From positions 103,731 through 167,730 of the forward strand of contig JAAESX010000033.1 in assembly GCA_024228935.1 (NCBI GenBank): a DNA stretch of 64,000 bases. Reading direction: 5' to 3'. Origin of the DNA: Pseudomonadota bacterium. GTDB taxonomy: Bacteria > Myxococcota_A > UBA796 > CAJQPC01. The translations under genes and the position numbers were made by a program. Below, one piece after another: positions 18,601 through 27,255 of the stretch; within the stretch, counting starts at the first letter, position 1, and each line of letters starts with the position of its first letter. Below the pieces are notes generated by a model. The model made no database searches. It saw nothing but the letters and a program-made list of their open reading frames with translations, and was not told where the DNA came from.

Positions 18601-18766
18601 CGGTGTCCTCGGGCACGTCGACCGAGCCGTCGCAGGCCTCGCCCCCCTTGCAGCCGGGGTCGTCGCAGTCGATCAGCCCGTTGTTGTCGTTGTCGAGGCC
18701 GTCGGTGCACTCGGCCGGGTCGTCGCCTTCGATGGCGGTACAGGCGAGGAAGAGGAGTGACAGCAT
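15620..18766 (-). CDS. Large MopE-like calcium-repeat lipoprotein with FG-GAP repeats
   Basis: 1048 residues. The N-terminus MLSLLFLAC is an extremely short lipobox-type signal with the acceptor Cys at position 9, and no longer standard start is available. Next comes an acidic region with TDGLDNDNNGLIDCDD and about a dozen units of the form GTDCDDGD...PGA...DxDGDGxGD (about residues 270-640), the putative metal-binding motif of MopE and related surface proteins. Residues about 650-1048 contain FG-GAP/integrin-alpha-like repeats (GDWDNDGADDLYVGA, GDVDGDGQDDLIVGSP). A surface-exposed, probably calcium-stabilised protein; ligand unknown. It lies convergent to the rhodanese gene. Confidence 0.87.
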   Translation of the reverse strand: MLSLLFLACTAIEGDDPAECTDGLDNDNNGLIDCDDPGCKGGEACDGSVDVPEDTDPPEDSDPPPVDEDGDGSPVDEDCDDTDPDRSPEFAETWDDGIDNDCDGTADRSDASCSADLTVVSSAGSKTLDFCGEWSVEPSVELQAGSLPTLTGMGLTMQTSDGGTCWLTLEQLDLCGQGFYAVGDGHNGSSQVIVVDCDGLDAGDFQGTGYLWLDEVDTGHETDGEITSPMAFELGFSIHLEGNGSSLSGDVQLAATQLAVELAASCGVSDGDEDDDGQDAVIFGGQDCDDGDPDTFLGAAPNDDELACMRDADGDAWGDLLATGDIEGGSDCFDDDSGAFPGAASEEPSLCTRDADSDGWGDATVESPGHAGTDCDDGRDDVYVGAASDEPTLCTVDADTDGYGDMGAEAPLEVGTDCNDSDASEYPGAVDEASASECMTDGDGDGFGSSYATGFYDLGTDCQDGHDDIFPGAAANEPTLCARDTDGDGWATCNTGGGYDAGTDCDDGDSTIFPGWVTGDAGLCVQDLDGDGYGDITAPTTTSCWDDGTDCDDGDDTAHPGAASAETSLCTIDADADGYGDDTLTSPLDAGTDCDDTDADSWPGQTGLDVADGADLDCDGSDNENDSADFAEWGWEFDTATSGGTDDTYAGTWLEVGDWDNDGADDLYVGATRYYGGDVGWILTGPISSWDTDAYNAQTSHNEDLFGVGMGDIDGDGNTDLAARGWMSTGDYGAVWLGPVTGTLTASTADFVLDAGGDYDCFWKFGSKGDEDVQIGDVDGDGQDDLIVGSPMWNDVCDGGSGVWNGAVHVTFGPISADAAMDDSDLILTGNSYPETFGRHPRVVDDMDGDGIDDLVTGTSRGGYAHIMTDVPNLSSGLMRDEAEIEIELSSGARTTGDGAGDWDGDGYGDAVLTSAGSGGGTAALINGAATLSDTSTTTFSTTGGSTTVGSGVAGGGDFDGDGFDDIAFQTGDDAYLFYGGVSGSLDLETDADVVVTWSSNELYYGYFGRPIVFGDFDDDGLDDLAIGTPNASTSSVYHGGMIVVYGQ

Positions 18767-18809
18767 CGGCGCTCCCGGGCGAGCGCCCGAGTCTATTCGG
18801 CCGCGCCGG

Positions 18810-20177
18810 CTAGTCCAGTCCCTTCGTGATGTGGAACTCGACGCGGCGGTTGTTGGCCTTGCCGGTGCTCGTGCGGTTCGTGTCGACGGGGCGTGTCTCG
18901 CCGTAGCCGACCGTCTCGAGGCGCGTGGCCTCGACGCCGTTGGCGATCAGGTACTCGAACACCGAGTCGGCCCGCGCCTTGGACAAGGTCAGGTTCGCGG
19001 CGTCACTGCCGTCGCTGTCCGTGTGGCCCTCGATCCGGACCTCGATCTGCGGGTAGTCGGTCATCACCTGGATGACGTCGTCGAGGATCTTGTAGGACTC
19101 GGGCTTGATGACGGCCTTGCCCGTCTCGTACTGGATCTTCTCCTCGATCACGATCTGCCGGTTGGCGATCTTCACGAGCTGCGGCTTGGTGTCGGGGCAG
19201 CCGTCCTGATCCATGTACTCGTTGATGTTCTCGGGCTGCTGCGGGCACCGGTCGACCGGGTCCGCCACGCCATCACCATCGCTGTCCGGGCATCCGGTCG
19301 GCGCGGGGCCCTTGATGGTCGGGCACTGGTCGTTCATGTCGAAGACGCTGTCGCCGTCGGCGTCCGGGCAGCCACTCGGCGAGGGGCCGGCCATGCCGGG
19401 GCACTGGTCGGACTCGTCGGGGATCCCGTCCTTGTCGAAGTCCATCATCGGGCAGCCATCGGGCGCCCCACCGGCCGCCTGCGGGCACTTGTCCACGTCG
19501 TCCGCGTAGCCGTCGCCGTCGCTGTCGCCGACGGGGCAGCCGTTGACGGGTCCAGCCGTGTCGGGGCAGTCGTCGTCGACATCCGCCAGGCCGTCGCCGT
19601 CGTTGTCCTTGTCCGGGCAGCCGTCGCCGTCTTCCCAGCCGTCGCGGTCCTCGGGGGACAGCGGGCAGGCGTCCTGGCCATCGGCCACGCCGTCCAGGTC
19701 GTTGTCGAGCTCGGGGCAGCCGTCCTGGTCCTTGAAGCCGTCCAGGTCCTCGGCCTGGTCCACGCACTGGTCGACGTCGTCGAACAGGCCGTCGCCATCG
19801 GTGTCGTACGTCAGGTCCGGGCAGCCGTCCTGGTCGTTGTCGCCGTCGAAGTCCTCGGGCTCGTCCGGGCAGAGGTCGATCTCGTCGACCAGGCCGTCAC
19901 CGTCGCGGTCCTGGGGGATGCAGGACGGCGCGGTGTCGAGCGCAACGCGCCCGTTCTCCATCGCGATGTCCAGGTGCTCGCGGGCGCGAGAGGGATCGCC
20001 CTGCTCGAACTCCAGGCGCGTGAACTCGAGATTCGCCTCGAACATCGCCATCTCGTACGGCGTGCATTCGCGCGCGTTCAGGTTCGAGGCGGCGCTGTAG
20101 ACGCGCTCGGCCTCGGCGAAGTCCCGCTGCAGGGTGTCGACGTTGACGCAGGCCGCGAGGGCGATGAAGAGACCCAT
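18810..20177 (-). CDS. OmpA-family lipoprotein with thrombospondin type 3 repeats
   Basis: 455 residues from ATG 20177, which overlaps the upstream stop by one base (TGATG). Signal MGLFIALAAC places the lipidated Cys at 10. A helical N-terminal part (to about 85) is followed by about ten calcium-binding type 3 repeats (DxDGDGxxDxxDxCP, to about 325), then an OmpA-like peptidoglycan-binding domain (about 345-455) with EGHTDSDGSD and LSKARADSV. It should tether the outer membrane to the cell wall with a stiff calcium-dependent spacer. Cotranscribed with the small lipoprotein upstream, a pairing often seen in this class. Confidence 0.9.
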   Translation of the reverse strand: MGLFIALAACVNVDTLQRDFAEAERVYSAASNLNARECTPYEMAMFEANLEFTRLEFEQGDPSRAREHLDIAMENGRVALDTAPSCIPQDRDGDGLVDEIDLCPDEPEDFDGDNDQDGCPDLTYDTDGDGLFDDVDQCVDQAEDLDGFKDQDGCPELDNDLDGVADGQDACPLSPEDRDGWEDGDGCPDKDNDGDGLADVDDDCPDTAGPVNGCPVGDSDGDGYADDVDKCPQAAGGAPDGCPMMDFDKDGIPDESDQCPGMAGPSPSGCPDADGDSVFDMNDQCPTIKGPAPTGCPDSDGDGVADPVDRCPQQPENINEYMDQDGCPDTKPQLVKIANRQIVIEEKIQYETGKAVIKPESYKILDDVIQVMTDYPQIEVRIEGHTDSDGSDAANLTLSKARADSVFEYLIANGVEATRLETVGYGETRPVDTNRTSTGKANNRRVEFHITKGLD

Positions 20178-20587
20178 CAATCCAGGTCATCCAGGTCGTC
20201 GAGGTCGATGTCGTCCAGCTCGATCCATTCCTCGTCGGGCGCGTCCTCGAGCACGTCGGGCACCTCGTCGAGGCCCTCGTCCAGGTTCTCGAGCACCTCG
20301 TGGCGGGTTGCCGCGTTCTCGTCGGTCGAGCCGTACAGGGCCTGTTCGGTGGCGGCCTTGGCGTACTCGCGGGACTTGAGCGCGAGCTCCTGGCTGGCGC
20401 CGTAGTCGCTGTAGCCCCACTCCTCGCGGGCCTTCAGTCGGTACTGCTCGGCGAGCGTGTGCTCGTAGACCGCTCGGTCAGCGGCGTTCGCAGCCTCGGC
20501 GTCCACCCACGCCTCCTCGAGTTGAGCGAGGTGGACCGTCGACTTGAACGCGGTGCATCCGGTGATGGCCAGCAGGATCAGCGTCAT
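20177..20587 (-). CDS. Small helical lipoprotein (possibly DUF4398-like)
   Basis: 136 residues. MTLILLAITGC is a lipobox signal with Cys at 11 and no basic residue. The mature part is predicted helical, rich in Ala, Glu and Tyr (about 12-90), and ends in a very acidic tail of alternating Asp, Leu and Asp-Asp. Small lipoproteins with a DUF4398 domain often sit next to OmpA-like genes; the resemblance here is only in size, composition and position. Its stop overlaps the OmpA start (TGATG), so both are probably made together. Confidence 0.75.
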   Translation of the reverse strand: MTLILLAITGCTAFKSTVHLAQLEEAWVDAEAANAADRAVYEHTLAEQYRLKAREEWGYSDYGASQELALKSREYAKAATEQALYGSTDENAATRHEVLENLDEGLDEVPDVLEDAPDEEWIELDDIDLDDLDDLD

Positions 20588-20615
20588 GAGTCAGCCGGTC
20601 GAGCGTACCACCGAC

Positions 20616-22787
20616 TCACTCCCCTGCGCCGGGAGCGACCTCGATGTGCTCGCGTTCCTGGTGTGCCGGACCGGATCCACCCGGTCCGCCGAGCTCGCTC
20701 TCGAGCAGCTCGGCGCCCTCGGGACCCTCCCAGCGCTCGTGCACGTCGGACAGGTCGAAGACCGACATGAAGAAGCGGTTCGGCATCTCCTTATCGGGCA
20801 GGTTGACCGCGTAGCTGGACCAGGGGACGCGCGCGGGGCCCCAGGCCTTGTCGAAGCGGTTGCCCGGGTAGTCGACCCAGTTGATCTCGATGCTCTCGAC
20901 CGGACGGATGCCCAGTGTCTGGCTGAGTCGCCGGACCATGTCGTTGTAGAGGAGCGGCCCCTGCTGGGGATCGACCAGGTAGTACCCGCGCTCGTGCACG
21001 ATCAGGTAGCGGTAGTTGCCGGCCACCACGAGCTTGTCGAAGTCGACCAGGTCGAGGCCCTCGACGTCGGCCTCCTGGGGGCTGTTCGACAGCTCGCGCA
21101 GCAGGTCGGCGGCGGGACCTCGGTCCAGGTCCGACTGCGCCAGGTAGCGGAGCCGGTCGCCGGGTTCTCCGCCACCCTCGTCCCGCATCACGGGCGGGAT
21201 CGCGGGGTGCGAGGCCCAACTGCGGAACACCTTCCAGCCGTGCTCGAGCTGGTAGTAGTTGATGAGGTCCTGCTGTTGCTCCAGCGGGAGCTCGATGATG
21301 CCGGCGCGCTGGCTGCTGTCGAGCTCGGTGTAGAACGTCGGGGTCTCGATGCTGGAGACCGGGATCGGCGCCAGCCACCGGATGGGCGCGATGTCGCCTT
21401 CGTCGACGGCATCGACGTGCCACAGGAAGTTCATCTGGGCGAAGGTCGCGACGATGGCGGCCAGGCTGACGCCGTTGCGGACCCACGGGTTCGTGATGCG
21501 CGAGAGCCCCATCGCCACCAGGGCGACGCTGGCCACCGCGACCATCGAGCCCATCCGGTACGGCGCGAACATTCGCGACATGCCGGGGACCCACTTGAAC
21601 ATCCATGTCCAGGGCATTCGCAGGGTGTAGAAGCCGTCGCCCAGTGGGATGAGCACGACCTCGCCCCAGGCGTTCCCGAAGCCAGCCCACTTCAGGTACG
21701 GGCCGAGCGTCCCGACCCAGAAGACCAGGAACACGACGAGCCAGAAGCGCGAGCGGGGGAACTGGCCGGGCTTCAGGAGCAGCGCGGGCAACACGCCGCC
21801 GAAGAAGACGACCATGGGGAGCGCGCGGGCGTGCCCCGGGTTGAACAGGTTGTCCGGCGAGTAGCTCGACTGGATGGTCCGGTTCAGCGACGAGAGGACG
21901 TTCTCGGTGTACGTGTCGGGCCGCAGCGGGACGTCTCGGATGACGTCGTACTCGGGGAAGCTCAGGAAGAACGACAGCTCCGGGAGCTTCTGTTGGCTCC
22001 CCAGCCCGCCGCCGCCCGTCTCTCCGATGATGTACGGCAGGGCGAAGAAGCCGGCGACGAGGATCATCGTCGCGAACATCGGTCCCATCCACCGCACGAC
22101 GCGGCGGAACTGCATGCGCCGCCGCTCGCGGATGATCAGGTCGATGAACCAGATGCCGAAGAACATCGCCGCGAACAGGCCGTAGAACCAGTAGAACGCG
22201 CCGACCAGGCCGAGCATGAGTCCGGCGCCGATGGCCGGCATCATCCGTTCGCGTCGCTCGGCCCGGTCGAGCAGGAGCGGGAACAGCAGCAGGAACCAGA
22301 GCACCAGCTGGCGCAGGCCCGAGCCGTACAGGTCCTGCAGGCTGACCGGGTTGATCACGGCCGTCAGTCCGGCGCACGCGGCGACCAGTCGGTACGGCGT
22401 GAGGCTGCGCGCGAGCATGTACGCGAGCACCCCGTCCCCCACGAGGATCAGGAAGATCTTCAGGTTGTAGTGCAGGGGGATGGAGAAGAACTTCGCCAGC
22501 GGCCAGCTGATGAAGAGCACGTCCAGGATGTTTCCCGTCTCGGGATGTCGACCGAGCGAGAGGAACGTGTAGACGCTGTCGATCAGCCCGAACTGCCCGG
22601 CGAGCAGGGCGTCGACCTCGGTGAAGTGCCACCAGTAGCGCCACAGCCAGCCGCCGAGCTCGCCGCCGCCGATGATGACCTCGTCGGGGTGGGCGAGCGC
22701 GGGCCACGTCATCGCACCGACTGCCGCCAGGTACAGAAGCGAGACCAGCGTGAGCTCGAGGGCCCAGATCGCGATGCGGCGCGGCAC
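20616..22787 (-). CDS. Large multi-pass membrane protein, GT-C glycosyltransferase/YfhO-like
   Basis: 723 residues with about a dozen hydrophobic helices through residues 1-480 and a soluble C-terminal domain of roughly 200 residues. An acidic residue after the first helix in the first loop, a long helix-rich core and a C-terminal globular part resemble GT-C polyprenyl-phosphosugar transferases or the YfhO family, but no decisive motif was identified. It would act on the outer face of the inner membrane. The following gene (22789-24501) is a paralog of similar layout and lies immediately upstream; one base separates them, indicating one operon. Confidence 0.78.
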   Translation of the reverse strand: MPRRIAIWALELTLVSLLYLAAVGAMTWPALAHPDEVIIGGGELGGWLWRYWWHFTEVDALLAGQFGLIDSVYTFLSLGRHPETGNILDVLFISWPLAKFFSIPLHYNLKIFLILVGDGVLAYMLARSLTPYRLVAACAGLTAVINPVSLQDLYGSGLRQLVLWFLLLFPLLLDRAERRERMMPAIGAGLMLGLVGAFYWFYGLFAAMFFGIWFIDLIIRERRRMQFRRVVRWMGPMFATMILVAGFFALPYIIGETGGGGLGSQQKLPELSFFLSFPEYDVIRDVPLRPDTYTENVLSSLNRTIQSSYSPDNLFNPGHARALPMVVFFGGVLPALLLKPGQFPRSRFWLVVFLVFWVGTLGPYLKWAGFGNAWGEVVLIPLGDGFYTLRMPWTWMFKWVPGMSRMFAPYRMGSMVAVASVALVAMGLSRITNPWVRNGVSLAAIVATFAQMNFLWHVDAVDEGDIAPIRWLAPIPVSSIETPTFYTELDSSQRAGIIELPLEQQQDLINYYQLEHGWKVFRSWASHPAIPPVMRDEGGGEPGDRLRYLAQSDLDRGPAADLLRELSNSPQEADVEGLDLVDFDKLVVAGNYRYLIVHERGYYLVDPQQGPLLYNDMVRRLSQTLGIRPVESIEINWVDYPGNRFDKAWGPARVPWSSYAVNLPDKEMPNRFFMSVFDLSDVHERWEGPEGAELLESELGGPGGSGPAHQEREHIEVAPGAGE

Positions 22788-22788
22788 G

Positions 22789-24501
22789 TCAGAGATGGTA
22801 GACGGCCACGCCGTCCCCTCGTTGGGGCTCGCCGAACAGCCCGTCGAGGATGGCGGTCACGTGGTCGCGCTTGGAGTCCGGGTACAGCGCCTCGTGCACG
22901 ACGATGAAGCGGTAGCCCTGCGCGCGAAGCATGTGCGCGCCGGCCACGAGCTCCAGGTCGGGGAGCAGGTGGGGTAGCGAGCCGGTCCGGCTGGCCTCGA
23001 CCTGGACGAGCAGGCCGGTCAGCGGGTTCGCCGCCAGAGGTGCCGGGATCGGGTCGTTCAGTCCGTACGGCGAGGGCAGGCCGTGGCTGGTCTGGTACCA
23101 GGTGTAGACCGCGCGCTCGAGGTTCGGGACCGTGATGGGGAGGTCGAGCACGGCGCCTCCGGACAGCTCGGCGTAGACTGCGGGAATCTCGGCGTCGCAG
23201 CGGGGGAGCGGCCAGGGGGCGGGCGACAGCGCCAGCAGCTCGACGAGGATCAGGGCCGTGGCGCCACCTGCGGCGATCCGTGAGTCGAGCGTGAACCGTC
23301 GTCCGAGCTCCTTCACACCGAAGCCCGCCAGCATGCCGAGCCCGATGGTGGCGGGCACGACGAACCGGAACGGGTGCGAGATGCGCTCGAAGAGTGGGAA
23401 CGCCTTGAAGAAGACGAGGAACGGGAGCGGGACGCGCTGGCCTTCGTACCGCAGGTAGTCCCCGCCGACGTACAGGAACGGGCCGAGGGCGAACACGGCG
23501 AAGATGACCAGCATCGCGAGCCACAGCGACAGATCTCGACGTGGTCGGTGCTGCCAGAGGCCGACCACCGCGAGCACGAGCGCGGTCCAGCCCAGGTACA
23601 CGATGATCAGCAGGTCCTCGCCGTACTCGGCCTTCAGGTCCGGCGAATACACTCGGCCCGGGCGGAACATGCTGACCAGGTCGGTGATGTTGTGGTTGAG
23701 CAGCGACTCCCACACGAACTCGGGGTCGCGATTGACCATGGCGTCGGCGGCGTCGATGGACGACTGCAGGGCCTGCAGGACCGGCAGGACCATCGCGGCG
23801 TACAGCACTGCGCCACCGATCGTCGCCACGGCGAAGCGCCACCACAGGACGCGGCGCGGCTCGCGGATGAGTCGGTGCAGCACGAAGATGACGCTCGCGA
23901 CCACGCCGAACAGCCCGTAGTAGAAGTTCGAGATCGAGCAGATGGCCAGCGCCGCGCCCAGGAGCGCCGCCCGCTTCCATGTCGGTCGGTCCATCAGCCG
24001 CAGCAGCGTCCACAGGTAGAACGGGATCCACCCGGCGTTGCTCGTCTCGGTGATGCCGTTGTAGGTCTGGCCGAGCAGGTGGGCCGAGCTCGCGAAGATC
24101 ACGGCGGGGACCCAGGCCAGCCACTTGTCGCGGAGCACGTACCGCCCGAGGAGCCACGCCCCGAAGGCATTCCAGAAGAACCCGGCGATGACCACGGCGT
24201 TCACCGCCAGGGGCACGCCCCCCGCGATCGCGAGCGGCATCGACCAGATCGCGTTGAACGCGTCGATGAAGAACAGGCTTCCGCCGTCCGGGTAGTTCAG
24301 CAGGTCCGTGTGGCTGGGCAGCGCGCCGTTCGAGACCACCCCGTCGAGGAGCCACCAGTAGCCCCACGCGTGGTTCCACGTGTCGTTTCCCGGGTGCCCG
24401 ATCATCGAGTCGAACGGGTCCAGCACCACGGGCCAGGTCAGCAGGAGCGCCAGGGCCAACGCGATGCCCGCAGCTGTCAGGACGTCTCGCCGAGCGCTCA
24501 T
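22789..24501 (-). CDS. Multi-pass membrane protein, paralogous GT-C/YfhO-like
   Basis: 570 residues from ATG 24501 (ATG 24519 would add six). The N-terminal helix is followed by the loop HPGNDTWNHAWGYWW, where the acidic residue could be the catalytic Asp of a GT-C fold, then about ten more membrane helices and a soluble end of about 130 residues. Late motifs shared with the neighbouring 723-residue protein (PFRFVVPATIGLGMLAG against PYRMGSMVAVASVALVAMG; YRFIVVHEALY against YRYLIVHERGYY) show common descent. Likely role: transfer of a lipid-linked sugar to a surface glycan; not proven. Its start region faces the divergent lipoprotein gene with only 27 bases between. Confidence 0.78.
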   Translation of the reverse strand: MSARRDVLTAAGIALALALLLTWPVVLDPFDSMIGHPGNDTWNHAWGYWWLLDGVVSNGALPSHTDLLNYPDGGSLFFIDAFNAIWSMPLAIAGGVPLAVNAVVIAGFFWNAFGAWLLGRYVLRDKWLAWVPAVIFASSAHLLGQTYNGITETSNAGWIPFYLWTLLRLMDRPTWKRAALLGAALAICSISNFYYGLFGVVASVIFVLHRLIREPRRVLWWRFAVATIGGAVLYAAMVLPVLQALQSSIDAADAMVNRDPEFVWESLLNHNITDLVSMFRPGRVYSPDLKAEYGEDLLIIVYLGWTALVLAVVGLWQHRPRRDLSLWLAMLVIFAVFALGPFLYVGGDYLRYEGQRVPLPFLVFFKAFPLFERISHPFRFVVPATIGLGMLAGFGVKELGRRFTLDSRIAAGGATALILVELLALSPAPWPLPRCDAEIPAVYAELSGGAVLDLPITVPNLERAVYTWYQTSHGLPSPYGLNDPIPAPLAANPLTGLLVQVEASRTGSLPHLLPDLELVAGAHMLRAQGYRFIVVHEALYPDSKRDHVTAILDGLFGEPQRGDGVAVYHL

Positions 24502-24528
24502 CGGGCGCGAGCATGCCATGATCCGGCC

Positions 24529-25362
24529 GTGCTTTGGCTCCTCTCGCTGGCGTGCTCCCTGGAGCCTGAGCCCCTGCCGTCCGAGGTTCTCGCCACGGAA
24601 GCGGACGAGGGCATCGACGAGGTGGCCACGCCACCCATGTTCCAGCTGCTCTACGACTACGCCTTCCTGCCCGAGGTGCAGTACAGCGAGCAGCGCGTTC
24701 GCATCCTGCTGTGGCTCGTGCACATGGAGCTGAACGACTACCAGCTGCGCACGCTCAAGGACGCGCACGAGGCCGCATCGCTGGAGCGCGCCCGGGTCGA
24801 GGACGCTCACCGCGCCGTCGTCACCGAGTACGAGCCCCGGCTGGTTCCCGTCTACGACCAGATCTGGGACGAGCTGAAGTCCGGCGCGAGCTCGGACAGC
24901 CCCGAGCTGCTGGCGCTCGCCGATCCGCTGCTGGAAGCGCGACTGCACAAGGAGCAGGAGCGCGAGCTGCTCGCGCTGAGGTTCCAGGCGGTCGAGGCCG
25001 TGGTGCAGTCCAGCGAGGACTTCCTGCGCAGCCTGTCACCCGAGCAGGAGGCGCGCGTCGCCGACGCGACGTTCTTCCTGCGCCACAAGCTGGACCCGTA
25101 CGCGAACCCCGGTGACTTCAAGGCGCTCATCGGCACCGTCTTCACGCCGGGCGACTACGCCACGCTCAAGCGCGGGTCGTTCGACGCGGAGACCGACCAC
25201 CTCGATCTGGGCGGTCTGTGGTCCGAGGCGGACGATCCGGACCGCGCCAAGGGCGTCTTCCCGGATGTCCAGCGCGAGCTCGTCGTCTTCATGATCCTCC
25301 AGGAGCCGGCGCTCCCCGAGGCCATCGATGTGGCGCTCGAGAGGCCGCTCAACCCGCTGTAG
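24529..25362 (+). CDS. Helical lipoprotein of unknown function
   Basis: 277 residues from GTG 24529, picked because it gives a lipobox signal (MLWLLSLAC) with Cys at 9. The mature protein is mostly helical and charged, with a central segment (about 75-185) rich in Glu, Arg and Leu that could form a coiled coil, and LSPEQEARVADATF near 163-176, distantly like the LTxxQ motif of Spy/CpxP chaperones; that likeness is weak. It diverges from the GT-C-like operon and converges on the beta-helix gene that ends at 25396. Confidence 0.75.
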   Translation: MLWLLSLACSLEPEPLPSEVLATEADEGIDEVATPPMFQLLYDYAFLPEVQYSEQRVRILLWLVHMELNDYQLRTLKDAHEAASLERARVEDAHRAVVTEYEPRLVPVYDQIWDELKSGASSDSPELLALADPLLEARLHKEQERELLALRFQAVEAVVQSSEDFLRSLSPEQEARVADATFFLRHKLDPYANPGDFKALIGTVFTPGDYATLKRGSFDAETDHLDLGGLWSEADDPDRAKGVFPDVQRELVVFMILQEPALPEAIDVALERPLNPL

Positions 25363-25395
25363 TACCCCACAGCGGGTCGAGCGGCGCTCTGCGGA

Positions 25396-26523
25396 CTACA
25401 GCGCCGCGTCCGGGCCGCCGTACGCGCCGATGTCCGAGGTCGTGCCGTCGGTGTCGAGGATCGAGGGATCCCCAGCGTCGATGGCGGGCGAACCCGAAGC
25501 GAGCGTGTAGTCGCCGGTGCTGGCGTCGGTGTAGAGCGGGTCGTCGCTGATGTTGCCGGTGAACGCGGTGAAGTCACCGTCCGAGCCACCGTCGTACCAG
25601 TCGTAGCCGTAGCTGAAGTCGTCCCAGTTGCCGTACGTGTTGCTGTAGTTCATCTCGAACTCGCCGGACCCGGAGTCGTTCGCGTCGCTGCTGTACAGCA
25701 GGCCGGCGCGGGTCTCGTCGGCGACGGCGGTGTTGTTCACGATGTTCACGTTCGTGAACGACATGTCGCCGTCGTAGCTCCGCTGGCCCAGCACAGCGTA
25801 GATGTAGTCGAAGCCCTCCCAGTGGTTGTTCGCGATGTCGCTGTTCGTGACGTCGAGGTCCGTGTAGTAGTCGTAGAACATGCCGTACGCCGCGTTGCTG
25901 GACGTGGCGTTCATGCTCTCGAACCAGTTGTCCGTGATCAGGACGTTGTCGAAGCTCGCGGTGCCGCTCGTCGCCGCCAGGTAGATCGGCGCCCAGATGT
26001 CGTCGTTCGAGTAGACCTCGTTCCAGGAGAACGAGGTGTTCTCGACCTCGAGGTTCGAGCCGGCGCCCGAATAGAAGACGAACGGGTACGACGCGTCACC
26101 GCTGCTGTGGGTGTCGACCGTGATCGTGTTGTCTTCGAACGTCGAGTTGGTGATCTCGAAGTCCGAGTTGCTGTAGTACCCGAACGCGCCGTAGAAGTAG
26201 TACTGCGCGTTGAACTCGTTGTCGGTCATCGTGACGTCGTTGAACTGGCCGTCGGCGTTGTGGGCGTTGATCAGGCCGCCGTAGAGGTACGCGTTGCTGC
26301 CGCTCGAGAACGTGCTGTTCGTGATGGTCAGGCCGTCGACGTCCAGTGTCGACCCGTAGACTCGCAGGACCGCGCCGTACATGTACCCGTTCGAGCTCAT
26401 CTCGAGGCTGTCTGCGCTGACGTCGTAGAGGTTGAGGGTCGAGGAGTCGTCGGCCTCGACCAGGCCGCCGTAGCAGGTGCCCGTGCCTGCGCAGCCCGAG
26501 TTCGTGATGTCGACGTCCTGCAT
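25396..26523 (-). CDS. C-terminal part of a frameshifted beta-helix surface protein
   Basis: 375 codons open from an internal ATG at 26523. It has no signal peptide or ribosome site and consists of beta-helix turns (NSTFSSG, NSTFEDN, NVNIVNNT), ending in a typical SDIGAYGGPDAAL closure like the tail of the protein at 1246-2949. Adding one G to the G7 run at 26555-26561 (minus strand) joins it in frame to the open frame 26541-27206, giving the continuous sequence NDGGGVAYLSGSTLTMQD. I read both as one gene, 25396-27206, of about 603 residues. Confidence 0.75.
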   Translation of the reverse strand: MQDVDITNSGCAGTGTCYGGLVEADDSSTLNLYDVSADSLEMSSNGYMYGAVLRVYGSTLDVDGLTITNSTFSSGSNAYLYGGLINAHNADGQFNDVTMTDNEFNAQYYFYGAFGYYSNSDFEITNSTFEDNTITVDTHSSGDASYPFVFYSGAGSNLEVENTSFSWNEVYSNDDIWAPIYLAATSGTASFDNVLITDNWFESMNATSSNAAYGMFYDYYTDLDVTNSDIANNHWEGFDYIYAVLGQRSYDGDMSFTNVNIVNNTAVADETRAGLLYSSDANDSGSGEFEMNYSNTYGNWDDFSYGYDWYDGGSDGDFTAFTGNISDDPLYTDASTGDYTLASGSPAIDAGDPSILDTDGTTSDIGAYGGPDAAL

Positions 26524-26540
26524 GGTCAGGGTGCTGCCGC

Positions 26541-27206
26541 TCAGGTAGGCGACACCCCCCCGTCATTCCACGAGTTGGTGATCCCGAGCCCCAGGATGCT
26601 CACCTCCTGGCCGCTCTCCAGGCTGAGGAACCGGCTGCCGTTGGCGTCGATGATCGTAGAGCTGGAGCCGGCACCCGCCAGCGTGATGTCCAGGTTCGGC
26701 CAGGAGAGCGTCTCGGTGTAGGTGCCCGCGTCGATGCAGGCGCCTTCTCCGTCGGCCATGCCGTCGAGCGCGGCCTGGATGGTGCCGAAGTCGGCCGGCA
26801 CGTTCCACTCATGGTCGGTGCTGCCGTCACAGTCGTTGTCGAGGCTGTCGCAGATCTCGGCCGCGTCGGGGTTCACGGTCGCTTCCGTGTCGTCGCAGTC
26901 GGTGCCGTCCTCGATGTGGCCGGACAGCTCGTCGCAGGTCCAGACGCCGCCGTCCATGTCGCCGAGACCATCGGCGTCGGTGTCGGGGAAGCGCTCGAGC
27001 GCATCGACCGCCGTGGACTCGTCGATCTCGGAGTCGCAGTTGTTGTCGGCGCCGTCACAGATCTCTTCGGCGTCCGGGTTGATGTTCGGATCGTCCGGGC
27101 CGCAGTCGGCCATGTCCTCGGTGCCATCGTCGTCCAGGTCCTTGCTGCAACCGGCGGTGAGGGAGAGGGCGCCGAGGGCGAGCAGGAGAGATGCGAAGCG
27201 AGGCAT
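26541..27206 (-). CDS. N-terminal part of a frameshifted lipoprotein: MopE-like repeats plus first beta-helix turns
   Basis: 221 codons from ATG 27206. The signal is conventional for the window (MPRFASLLLALGALSLTAGC, Arg at 3, Cys at 20). Then follow MopE-like metal-binding units (DLDDDGTEDMADC, EICDGADNNCDSEIDE, DGTDCDDTEATVNPDAAEICD) to about residue 130, and a pectate-lyase-type opening (ADFGTIQAALDGMADG, SSTIIDANG). Translation leaves the correct frame just after WNDGG, in the G7 run, and stops four codons later at 26541. The rest of the fold is in the adjacent open frame 25396-26523. Confidence 0.75.
   Translation of the reverse strand: MPRFASLLLALGALSLTAGCSKDLDDDGTEDMADCGPDDPNINPDAEEICDGADNNCDSEIDESTAVDALERFPDTDADGLGDMDGGVWTCDELSGHIEDGTDCDDTEATVNPDAAEICDSLDNDCDGSTDHEWNVPADFGTIQAALDGMADGEGACIDAGTYTETLSWPNLDITLAGAGSSSTIIDANGSRFLSLESGQEVSILGLGITNSWNDGGVSPT
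26555..26561 (-). repeat. G7 homopolymer at the frameshift point
   Basis: Seven G on the coding (minus) strand occur at the exact point where the two halves of the MopE/beta-helix lipoprotein change frame. Eight G would restore one open frame. It may be an assembly error, a fixed lesion, or a slipped-strand switch. Confidence 0.7.
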
Positions 27207-27255
27207 GTGGATCTCCGAGCCAAGGTGTGTTCCGCCTCGCCTATGCCCCGTGGTT

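Noticed and set aside
20544..22907. A 787-codon plus-strand open frame over the GT-C-like gene
   Set aside because: The minus-strand frame has a regular series of membrane helices; the plus frame is polar low-complexity sequence.
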